Shown in pieces: positions 16,380-24,196 of a stretch of 64,000 nucleotides of DNA; position 1 is the first letter of the stretch, and each line of letters begins with the position of its first letter. The notes under the pieces were generated by a model, which made no database searches, was not told the DNA's origin, and saw only the letters and a program-made list of their open reading frames with translations. Made by a program: the position numbers and the translations under genes. Source of the stretch: an uncultured Eisenbergiella sp. (GTDB lineage: Bacteria; Bacillota; Clostridia; Lachnospirales; Lachnospiraceae); contig CANQVD010000001.1 of NCBI GenBank assembly GCA_947627215.1, positions 62,001 to 126,000 of the forward strand, written 5' to 3'.

Positions 16380-16913
16380 TTATTCCGTACTCCCTCTCCC
16401 TTTGCGTTCCGCAAGCTTCACACACAGCAGCAGGAACGGATAAACAGCCAGAGACACGAGCAGCGTATAGACGGCCTCCGGCAAAATGACGTGGAGAAAA
16501 TAATACCCGATGTTCAGTCTGGCGCGCAGCAGAAACTGAAAGACGTAACGGACAAAATTCAGGGCCAGATCGGACAAAGCGATCAAAAGCAGCGGGAACT
16601 TGATCTCCTCCGGAAAAAAGATCCCGTTGAACTGGCCGCCCGCGTAGCCGGTCAGCAGATAAAGGAGCGCGTAAAAGCCCAGCAGATCCCCCTGCACCAT
16701 TCCGCCGCCGTAGACCGCATACAGATCCGTCAGCAGCCCGCAGGCGAAGCCGACAAGCATCCCGGTCTTTTCCCCGCACAAAAACCCCAGGGAAACCGTC
16801 AGGATCACGAGGAGGTCGGGCGTGATGCCGCCGACCGCGGCCCAGCGCAGGACGCCTGTCTGCAGGAGGAAAAACAGAAATACCAGAAAGGCGGCCATAA
16901 TTCCTTTTTTCAT
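16380..16913 (-). CDS. mreD: Rod shape-determining protein MreD
   Basis: A 177-residue membrane protein with five to six helices, matching MreD in size, hydropathy and position between mreC and PBP2. Typical elements are the first helix (MAAFLVFLFFLLQTGVL), GITPDLLVILTVSLGF and a glycine-rich LLTDLYAVYGGG. It links MreB/MreC to the RodA/PBP2 synthase in the membrane. MreD is poorly conserved, so the call rests on context as well as the motifs. Confidence 0.9.
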   Translation of the reverse strand: MKKGIMAAFLVFLFFLLQTGVLRWAAVGGITPDLLVILTVSLGFLCGEKTGMLVGFACGLLTDLYAVYGGGMVQGDLLGFYALLYLLTGYAGGQFNGIFFPEEIKFPLLLIALSDLALNFVRYVFQFLLRARLNIGYYFLHVILPEAVYTLLVSLAVYPFLLLCVKLAERKGRGSTE

Positions 16914-16929
16914 GACGACTCCTTTCCGG

Positions 16930-17796
16930 TCAGCCCTGCCGTTTCAGCTCCGTCACCACCAGAACCTCCTCCAGGTGGGAAAAATCCACCGCGGGCGTGA
17001 CATAGCCGGATTTGGTCAGGTTATCGGCCGCGGTGCTGACGGAGGAAATATAGCCGATGAGGATGCCGGGCAGATATTTGTCGCTGATGTCGCTGGTGAC
17101 CACCTTGTCCCCCGGGGCCACCCTGTCTTCGGGGTCGGAAAGCTGTCCGAACCGGATGAGCCCTTCTGTCCGGACGGACTGCAGATCCCCGGAAACGATC
17201 ATATTTTCGGCCGTGGCCAGCACCGTCGCGCTCACGTTGTGATTGTCCGAGATGATCGCCTGTACCTTGGCGTAATTGGGACCGACGGAGACCACCCGGC
17301 CCACGAGCCCGCTGCCCGCCAGCACGTTGCAGTCCACCTGCACGCCGTCCGCTTCCCCTTTGTCGATGGTGAAGGAATAGAACCAGTTCCCCGATTCGCT
17401 GGCGATGATCCGCGCGCCGATTTTGTCATAGTCGCTGTAGGTCTGATCCAGCTCGAACAGGGTCCTCAGGCTGTCCAGCTCATACCGGTCCTGAAGGAGC
17501 TGGCTGTTCTCCATGGTCAGCGCGTCAATACGCTCCTTTAACTGTTCATTTTCCGCCAGCACGTCCCGAAGACGCGCCAGCTCCCGGGAGCGGTCGGACA
17601 GATAACCGCCCACCCCGGCGATCCCCTTCTGAAAGGGAACGACCGTTTTCGCCACCACAGCGCGCAGAGGACCTTCAAAGAGGTCCGTGCGGAAGGTAAA
17701 GGCCATCAGAGCGGCACACAGAACGGAAAGCGCAATCAGCAGCGTCCTGCCGGAGATCTGTATTTTTTTGCGTTTCCTTCTGATAACAGGACTCAT
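16930..17796 (-). CDS. mreC: Rod shape-determining protein MreC
   Basis: A 288-residue bitopic protein. A basic cytoplasmic tail (RRKRKKIQISGR) leads into one membrane helix (residues about 18-37), then a coiled coil (ELARLRDVLAENEQLKERID) and the beta-barrel domain with GLVGRVVSVGPNYAKVQAII and DKVVTSDISDKYLPGILIG. It activates PBP2 in the elongasome. The start overlaps the mreB stop by four bases (ATGA). Confidence 0.95.
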   Translation of the reverse strand: MSPVIRRKRKKIQISGRTLLIALSVLCAALMAFTFRTDLFEGPLRAVVAKTVVPFQKGIAGVGGYLSDRSRELARLRDVLAENEQLKERIDALTMENSQLLQDRYELDSLRTLFELDQTYSDYDKIGARIIASESGNWFYSFTIDKGEADGVQVDCNVLAGSGLVGRVVSVGPNYAKVQAIISDNHNVSATVLATAENMIVSGDLQSVRTEGLIRFGQLSDPEDRVAPGDKVVTSDISDKYLPGILIGYISSVSTAADNLTKSGYVTPAVDFSHLEEVLVVTELKRQG

Positions 17797-18806
17797 TTGC
17801 TCATTCCTTCGATCACGTAGGCGACGGTCTTATAGTGTTCCTCCTTCAGCACCCTGGACAGGCCCAGAACCACGCTTTCCACCGGGCGCTGTGCCTGGTT
17901 GACCTTCAGGCCGGTGGCCGTGCCGATCTGCTCCGCCAGATGGGAGACCTGGGATGCGCCGCCGGTCAGATAGATGCCGTGCCGGTAAATGTCCGCGCCC
18001 AGCTCCGGAGGCGTGCGCTCCAGAATCACCTTGACGCTGTCAACGATCGTATCGAAATGCTCCTGCAGGGAGCTGTTGATCAGAGCCGTGGGGATCTCCC
18101 GCTCCACGGGCAGGCCGATGACGATATCCCGTCCGTAGACCAGGGCGCCCTTCCCTTCCTTTTCCAGGCTGCCCAGGGATTTCTTGATGCCCTCCGCCGT
18201 CTTCTGGCCGATGAGAAGATTGAATTCCCGGCGCACGGCCTGACGGATGGCGTCGTCGAACTTAAGGCCGCCGGTCTTGATCAGGCGGCTTAAGACGATG
18301 CCGCCCAGGGAAAGCAGGGAAATTTCCGTGGTGTCGTAGCCCACGTTCACCACCAGGACACCCTGCGAGTTCTTCACATCGATGTCCATTCCCAGCCCGT
18401 CCGCGATGGCCTTCTCCACCACCATGATCTTGCGGGCCTTCACGTTCGCATCGCGGATCAGGTCATAAAACGCCCGCTTTTCCACCTCCGTGATGTCTGT
18501 GGGCACGGCGATGTAAAAATCCGCCGGTCTGGGGTTGCCTTTGGAAATATAGGTGATGAACAGCTTGATGAGCTGCTCCATGTTGTTGATGTCCGCGATG
18601 ACGCCGTTGGACAGCGGATGGCTGATCTGAATATTGGACGGCGCCTTTTCAAACATTTCATAGGCGGAATTGCCGTATGCGAAAATGTTTTTCTTGTTCT
18701 CAATCGCGATCATGTTCTTTTCGATCAGGATCGAGTCGTCAGACAGGCTGTATATCTTGATCTCGCTCGTTCCCAGATCGATTCCAAATGCATTCCCCTG
18801 CACCAT
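17793..18806 (-). CDS. mreB: Actin-like rod-shape protein MreB
   Basis: A 337-residue actin-like ATPase that guides elongasome movement. The phosphate-1 loop FGIDLGTSEIKIYS is near residue 8, phosphate-2 is VNVGYDTTEISLLS, and the adenosine motif is IYLTGGASQVSHLAEQIG. Glycines of the family's DLGT and LTGG motifs are intact. AAGGAG lies 7 bases before the ATG. First of mreB-mreC-mreD-PBP2, 14 bases after radC. Sequence is somewhat divergent from B. subtilis MreB; Mbl or MreBH type cannot be excluded. Confidence 0.93.
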   Translation of the reverse strand: MVQGNAFGIDLGTSEIKIYSLSDDSILIEKNMIAIENKKNIFAYGNSAYEMFEKAPSNIQISHPLSNGVIADINNMEQLIKLFITYISKGNPRPADFYIAVPTDITEVEKRAFYDLIRDANVKARKIMVVEKAIADGLGMDIDVKNSQGVLVVNVGYDTTEISLLSLGGIVLSRLIKTGGLKFDDAIRQAVRREFNLLIGQKTAEGIKKSLGSLEKEGKGALVYGRDIVIGLPVEREIPTALINSSLQEHFDTIVDSVKVILERTPPELGADIYRHGIYLTGGASQVSHLAEQIGTATGLKVNQAQRPVESVVLGLSRVLKEEHYKTVAYVIEGMSK

Positions 18807-18820
18807 TTTGTTCTCCTTCC

Positions 18821-19537
18821 TTATAAAAGCCCAGCTTCCCGGAAGCTGTAATAGCTGTCCTGTCCGAGAATGATGTGATCCAGCAGCCCGATCTGCATCA
18901 TCTCTCCCAGTCCGGCAAGCTTTTTCGTAATTTCTGCATCTTCCCTGCTGGGCGTCTCATCCCCGCTGGGATGGTTGTGCAAAAGCAGGAAGTGCACCGC
19001 GCGGTATTTCAGCGCATGCAGGAATATCTCTCTTGGAGATACCAGTGAAAGATTGACCGTGCCCACCGAGAGCACTTTTTCGCGGATCAGCCTTCCTTTT
19101 CCGTCCAGAAGTAAAAGGACAGCCTGCTCCACATCCCGGTTTTCCCCGCCGAACAGAGGCCTGCAGTAGGCGGCCGCGGCGGACGGCGACGGAAACGCGG
19201 GCATGTCCGTCCGCCGTTCCAGCGCAATGCGCCTTCCCAGCTCGAAAATGCACAGGATCCGCACCGCTTTTACCTCACCGATCCCCTTCACGGCCATGAG
19301 ATCCGCGGCCGAGAGCCGGGAAAGCCCCGCCAGGCCGGGATATGCGCCTGACGGCAGCGCAAGAAGGGCTTCCGCCAGCGCCAGGGCGGGACACTGCCTG
19401 TGCCGCAGGGGCGCATCCGGCGCCGGTGGCGGCCCGGTGCGCAGCAGGATCGCCAGAAGCTCCGCATCGCTCAGAGCCTCCGCGCCCTTCTGCAGAAACT
19501 TTTCGTAGGGCAGCTCGATCGTCGTTCTCTCTTCCAT
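18821..19537 (-). CDS. radC: RadC family JAB-domain protein
   Basis: A 238-residue RadC. The N-terminal helix-hairpin-helix part contains LMAVKGIGEVKAVRI (about residue 85). The C-terminal JAB/MPN domain has the metal motif LLLHNHPSGDETPSRED (about 185-202), with both His and the Asp. Despite the name, a DNA-repair role is unproven for the family. It leads the mre operon, as it does in Bacillus (radC-mreB). GGAGGAA precedes the ATG. Confidence 0.94.
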   Translation of the reverse strand: MEERTTIELPYEKFLQKGAEALSDAELLAILLRTGPPPAPDAPLRHRQCPALALAEALLALPSGAYPGLAGLSRLSAADLMAVKGIGEVKAVRILCIFELGRRIALERRTDMPAFPSPSAAAAYCRPLFGGENRDVEQAVLLLLDGKGRLIREKVLSVGTVNLSLVSPREIFLHALKYRAVHFLLLHNHPSGDETPSREDAEITKKLAGLGEMMQIGLLDHIILGQDSYYSFREAGLL

Positions 19538-19703
19538 TCATTTCCTCCGCATGAATACAGAATGCCCATGCGGACCGCAATGCGCGCGTATGAAAACGCT
19601 GTTCGTTTTCCTCCGTTCTTTTTCTCCGTCTTTTCCCCGTTTCACCGTCCGCGGCGCGCAAACGGCGGGACATACGTGCCGTCCGCCGCCCGGAACTTCT
19701 CTC

Positions 19704-19732
19704 ATCTTACCATAATTCCCCCCTCATGTATA
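19704..19732 (-). promoter_or_regulatory. Candidate promoter of the radC-mre-min operon
   Basis: Minus strand TATACA (19727-19732), 17-base spacer and TAAGAT (19704-19709) with a TG extension just before the -10. It leaves an untranslated leader of about 160 bases before radC. The rest of the 19538-19772 gap shows no ORF or strong hairpin. Confidence 0.5.
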
Positions 19733-19772
19733 GGAAGAAACGGGAATTTTTTTCGCGGCCTGCGACATCTTT

Positions 19773-21095
19773 TTACAAAAGCCCGGCGGGAATGTCGGAA
19801 ATCACGCCCCGCTCCAGACATCGCTGCAGCGATTTCAGGATGCCGAATTTGGCGTGCGGCCAGGTCAGTCCTCCCTGGAAATAGGCCGCATAGGGCGGCT
19901 TCAAAGGGCCGTCCGCCGACAGCTCGATGGACGCGCCGGAGACGAAAGCGCCCGCCGCCATGATGACCTGGCTGTCATAACCAGGCATGTCCCAGGGCTC
20001 CGGCGTGACGAAGCTGTCCACCGGCGCGGCGGCCTGGATCCCCTCGCAAAAGGCGATGAGCCCCTGCGGCGTTCCGAATTCCACGGCCTGAATGATGTCG
20101 AAGCGTTCCTCCGCGCCGCCCGGCACCACGGGAAAGCCCAGCCCTTCGTAAAGATTGGCCGCGAATATCGCGCCCTTCATGGCCGCGGCGGTTACCGTGG
20201 GGGCCAGGAACAGGCCCTGGTAAAAGGAAGGCAGCGCGTGGAGCGTGGCGCCCACCTCCCGGCCGAGCCCCGGCGAGGTCAGGCGGCAGGCGGCGTTCTC
20301 CACACATTCCTGCTTCCCCACGATATAGCCGCCGATGGGGGCCAGGCCGCCGCCGGGATTTTTGATCAGGGAACCGACGCAAAGATCTGCGCCCACATCG
20401 GTGGGCTCCGTGATCTGCGTGAATTCTCCGTAACAGTTATCCACCATGCAGAGGATATCGGGCCGGATCCCCTTCAGAAAGGAAATCAGCTCCCCGATGC
20501 GCTCCACGCTCAACGTGGGACGGGTCTGATACCCTTTGGAGCGCTGGATCGTGACCAGACGCGTGCGTTCGCTGACCGCGGCCCGGATTCCTTCGTAATC
20601 GAAGCCGCCGTCCGCCAGCAGGTCCACCTGCCGGTAGGTGATCCCGTACTCCTTCAGGGAGCCCCGGGAGGGGCGGATACCGATAACCTCTTCCAGCGTA
20701 TCGTAGGGCTTCCCCACGGGGGAAAGCAGCTCGTCGCCGGGGCGCAGATTGCTCATCAGCGCCAGCGCCAGCGCATGGGTGCCGCAGGTGATCTGGGGCC
20801 GCACCAGCCCCGCCTGCGCATGAAAAAGGGAGGCATACACCCGTTCCAGCGTATCCCTTCCCAGATCGTTGTAGCCGTATCCGGTCGTTCCGAGGAGACA
20901 GGCCTCCGACACCCGGCAGTCCTGCATGGCGCCGATCACCTTCATCTGATTGTATTCCGCCACCCGGTCGATCGATTCAAAACGCTCCCGGAGAGAGGAA
21001 AGCACCCTCTCCCCGTACCGATATACCTTTGTGGAAATGCCCATGGACGCATAGAGGTCATAAAGCCGCTCCTGCGAAAATGCGTTCTCCGTCAT
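19773..21095 (-). CDS. Methionine gamma-lyase/aluminium-resistance family PLP protein
   Basis: A 440-residue fold-type I PLP enzyme of the family labelled methionine gamma-lyase-like or aluminium resistance. The PLP lysine is in CVGSLIKNPGGGLAPIGGYI (about residue 237). Other marks are GYGYNDLGRDTLERVYA and VRPQITCGTHALALAL. Its true substrate is not established. The ATG at 21095 follows GGAGG and overlaps the miaA stop by four bases; an upstream extension would lie inside miaA. It sits at the end of miaB-mutS-mutL-miaA, a common Firmicutes order (often with hfq, absent here). Confidence 0.88.
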   Translation of the reverse strand: MTENAFSQERLYDLYASMGISTKVYRYGERVLSSLRERFESIDRVAEYNQMKVIGAMQDCRVSEACLLGTTGYGYNDLGRDTLERVYASLFHAQAGLVRPQITCGTHALALALMSNLRPGDELLSPVGKPYDTLEEVIGIRPSRGSLKEYGITYRQVDLLADGGFDYEGIRAAVSERTRLVTIQRSKGYQTRPTLSVERIGELISFLKGIRPDILCMVDNCYGEFTQITEPTDVGADLCVGSLIKNPGGGLAPIGGYIVGKQECVENAACRLTSPGLGREVGATLHALPSFYQGLFLAPTVTAAAMKGAIFAANLYEGLGFPVVPGGAEERFDIIQAVEFGTPQGLIAFCEGIQAAAPVDSFVTPEPWDMPGYDSQVIMAAGAFVSGASIELSADGPLKPPYAAYFQGGLTWPHAKFGILKSLQRCLERGVISDIPAGLL

Positions 21096-22195
21096 CCGTT
21101 TTCCTCCCTCCGCCCGGCGGTCTGGCCGGACGCCTCCTGCTGTGATTCCTCCGGCAGCCCGTCCGCACGGCCGGGCGCTTTCTGCCATGCTCCCTCCGGC
21201 ACCTCATCTATCCGCCGCAGCAGCTCCTCCGACCGGCCGATCAGGAACCGCAGAATTTCCTCTTCATCCGCGAAGCGGCTCCGGTCCACCCAGATCACGT
21301 CCTTTTCCCGTTTGAACCAGGTGAGCTGGCGCTTGGCGAAATGTCTGGTGTTCCGCTTGATCAAATAAACCGCCCGCTCCAGATCATATGCCCCGTCCAG
21401 AAAGGCCAGAAGCTCCTTGTAGCCCAGCCCCTGCATGGAGACGGCATCGGCCCGCAGCCCCCGCTTTTGCAGGGCGCGCACCTCCTCCAGAAGCCCGTCC
21501 TCCATCATTTCGTCCACCCTGCGGTCGATGCGGGCATAGAGCCGCGCCCGGTCGTCTGTCAGCACGAAATACCGGAACCGGTAGGCGGCCGGATTCCGCC
21601 GCTGCGTCTCGTTGTGCTCCGATATTTTTTCTCCGGTCCGCTCGTGGTACTCCAGCGCGCGGACGACGCGTTTTACATTGTTCGCGTGGATCCGGGCGGC
21701 CGCCTCCGGATCTGCGGCGCGCAGCCGTTCGTGCAGCGCCTCCGGCCCTTCCCGGCGCGCCAGCTCCTCCATGGCGGTCCGGAATCCGGCGTCCTCCCGT
21801 GTTTCGGTAAAATCCACGTCATAAAGCACCGACTGAATATAGAAGCCCGTTCCGCCCACCAGAATCGGCAGCCTGCGGCGGGACAGAATATCCGAAACGG
21901 CTTCCTTCGCCAGCTTCTGAAAGCGGACCACGTTGAATGCTTCCTCCGGCTCCAGGATATCGATCAGGTGATGGGGAACGCCGTCCTGTCCGGCAGGAGA
22001 AATTTTGGCGGAGCCGATGTCCATATGCCGGTAAACCTGCATGGAATCCGCCGATATGATTTCCCCGCCCAGCGCCTTCGCCAGACGGACGGACAGCGCC
22101 GTCTTTCCGGCGGCCGTGGGGCCTGTCAGCACGATCAGCGGCGGTTTTGCTTTCCCCGCATCCGCGGGAAAGCCCGCATTTTCTTCCGGCACCAT
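21092..22195 (-). CDS. miaA: tRNA dimethylallyltransferase
   Basis: A 367-residue MiaA, which prenylates A37 in tRNAs reading UNN codons. The P-loop LTGPTAAGKTALSVRLA is at about residues 18-34, then ISADSMQVYRHMDIGSAK, LVGGTGFYIQSVL and the zinc-finger-like middle. The family usually ends near residue 315. Here a 45-residue Gln/Glu/Gly-rich tail (EGAWQKAPGRADGLPEESQQ onward) follows, looking unstructured. Its product is the substrate of MiaB in the same operon. Confidence 0.95.
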   Translation of the reverse strand: MVPEENAGFPADAGKAKPPLIVLTGPTAAGKTALSVRLAKALGGEIISADSMQVYRHMDIGSAKISPAGQDGVPHHLIDILEPEEAFNVVRFQKLAKEAVSDILSRRRLPILVGGTGFYIQSVLYDVDFTETREDAGFRTAMEELARREGPEALHERLRAADPEAAARIHANNVKRVVRALEYHERTGEKISEHNETQRRNPAAYRFRYFVLTDDRARLYARIDRRVDEMMEDGLLEEVRALQKRGLRADAVSMQGLGYKELLAFLDGAYDLERAVYLIKRNTRHFAKRQLTWFKREKDVIWVDRSRFADEEEILRFLIGRSEELLRRIDEVPEGAWQKAPGRADGLPEESQQEASGQTAGRREENG

Positions 22196-22237
22196 CGTCC
22201 CGATCCTCCCTTTCCGCGTTTTTCGTCCGCGCTTTCT

Positions 22238-24106
22238 TCATACGATCCGTTTGAATTTCCGCTCCAGCTCCTGCCGGGACATGGTGATCATGGTGGGACG
22301 CCCGTGCGGACACTGATAGGGATTGTCCAGCGACAGAAGCTGGTCCAGAAGCGCTTCCATTTCGACCCGTTCCATCCGGTGATTTCCCTTCACCGCCGCC
22401 TTACAGGCCATGGTGGCGATCCGCTCCGTCACCGCGGCCGGCGTGCCGGGCCGCTGCCCCGTCTCCAGCCCGTTCAGGATATCCCGCAAAAGCGTCTCCC
22501 CCGGACTGCCGTACAGATCGCAGGGGACGGCGCGAACCGCGCAGGAATTGCCGCCGAAGGGCTCGATCTCAAATCCCGCCCGGGCGAAATGCTCCCGATA
22601 CCGCTCCAGGAGGGCCAGCTCTGCGCCGGTCAGCGTCACCACGGCGGGCGGCATCAGGTTCTGACTGTCCGGCTTTCCTTCCCGGATCTTTTTCATCAGC
22701 GCCTCATATTTCACCTTTTCGTGGGCCGCGTGCTGGTCGATGAGAATCATTTTATCCTGATAAGAGGCGATCCAGTAGGTGCCGAAGATCTGTCCGATGA
22801 GCTCATACTGCTTCACCGCTCCGGGAGAAAGCAGCTTTTCCGAAAACAGGTTCAACTGTTCCGCGCCCTCCGTCCGGTCCGGCTCATCCGCCCTTTTTAC
22901 CGCTTCGTATTCCAGCCGTTCCCGTACCTCCATCTCCGTCAGGCGCCTGCGTTCAAAGGGCTGGGGCGGCCGCGCGGGGCCGGCGGGAATCTGACCGGAG
23001 AGCAGCTTTCCCGCGAGCTCTCTGGCGGAGCCGCTTTCCGGGCTGTCCTGCGAAGGCGCGGCAGGTGCGGCAGCCGCGGGGCCGGCAGGAGGGGACAGCG
23101 TGACGGAAGGGATCATTTCCCGGTCATGCAGCGCCTGGCGAATCTGCTCCTCCAGAAATGCGGACAACTGCCGCCCTTCCGAAAACCGCACCTCCATTTT
23201 GGACGGATGCACGTTCACGTCCACGCGGGTTGGATCGACCGTCAGGTGCAGCCAGCCCACGGGAAATTTATGCTGCATCAGCCGGGACGCATACCCGCCC
23301 TCCAGCGCCGCGGAAAGGAGCTGACTGCGGATGTAGCGCCGGTTCACAAAGAAAAACTCGAAATTTCGGTTGGGCCTCACAAGCTGCGGCGTCCCCAGAA
23401 AACCGTCCGCCCGAAGCCCTTCCCTTTCCGCGGAGAACGGAAAAAGCTCCTTCGCGATCTCCCGCCCGTAAATGCGGTATACCACCTCTTTCAGGTCGCC
23501 GCTGCCGGAGGTGGAAAACCGGGGCTGGCGGTTCTGCACGAAGGAAAAGGAAATATCCGGTCTGGCCAGCGCCAGATGCTCCATCAGATCCGCCACGTGG
23601 CTTCCTTCCGTGGCAGGCGTCTTCAGAAATTTCCGGCGGGCCGGGGTGTTGAAAAACAGATCCCGGATGATGACGGTGGTGCCCTCCGGCGCGCCCACTT
23701 CGGAGAACTCCCGCTCCCGTCCGCCCTCGATGCAGTAGCGCACGCCCGTCAGCGCGTCCTTCGTTTTGGTGATCATTTCCACCAGAGATACCGCCGCGAT
23801 GCTGGAAAGCGCCTCCCCCCGAAACCCCAAGCTGCGGATATGGAACAGATCGTCCACATCCTGTATTTTGCTGGTGGCATGCCGGTAAAACGCACGCTGT
23901 ACCTGGTCGCTTTCGATGCCGGACCCGTTGTCCGTCACCCGGATGAAGGTGGTCCCGCCGTCCCGAATTTCCACCGTGACCGCGTCCGCCCCGGCGTCAC
24001 AGGCGTTCTCCACCAGCTCCTTGACCACGCTGGCGGGCCGTTCCACCACTTCCCCCGCCGCGATCTGATCGATCACCCTTTCATCCAGCATGCGAATCTG
24101 TGCCAT
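22238..24106 (-). CDS. mutL: DNA mismatch repair protein MutL
   Basis: A 622-residue MutL. The N-terminal GHKL ATPase has IAAGEVVERPASVVKELVEN, DNGSGI and GFRGEALSSIAAV. A proline/alanine linker spans about residues 335-420. The C-terminal domain has the endonuclease motif DQHAAHEKVKYE (about 452-463), so this MutL is probably a nicking enzyme, as expected where MutH is missing. Ninety bases after mutS. AGGAAAG precedes the ATG. Confidence 0.96.
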   Translation of the reverse strand: MAQIRMLDERVIDQIAAGEVVERPASVVKELVENACDAGADAVTVEIRDGGTTFIRVTDNGSGIESDQVQRAFYRHATSKIQDVDDLFHIRSLGFRGEALSSIAAVSLVEMITKTKDALTGVRYCIEGGREREFSEVGAPEGTTVIIRDLFFNTPARRKFLKTPATEGSHVADLMEHLALARPDISFSFVQNRQPRFSTSGSGDLKEVVYRIYGREIAKELFPFSAEREGLRADGFLGTPQLVRPNRNFEFFFVNRRYIRSQLLSAALEGGYASRLMQHKFPVGWLHLTVDPTRVDVNVHPSKMEVRFSEGRQLSAFLEEQIRQALHDREMIPSVTLSPPAGPAAAAPAAPSQDSPESGSARELAGKLLSGQIPAGPARPPQPFERRRLTEMEVRERLEYEAVKRADEPDRTEGAEQLNLFSEKLLSPGAVKQYELIGQIFGTYWIASYQDKMILIDQHAAHEKVKYEALMKKIREGKPDSQNLMPPAVVTLTGAELALLERYREHFARAGFEIEPFGGNSCAVRAVPCDLYGSPGETLLRDILNGLETGQRPGTPAAVTERIATMACKAAVKGNHRMERVEMEALLDQLLSLDNPYQCPHGRPTMITMSRQELERKFKRIV

Positions 24107-24196
24107 GGTTTTCTTCCTTTCCTGACATTGCTGACGGTCCGGCGGTCATCCCTTCCGCCGATGCCCCGGCGCCGCGGAGCATATTTTGCGGCGTCT

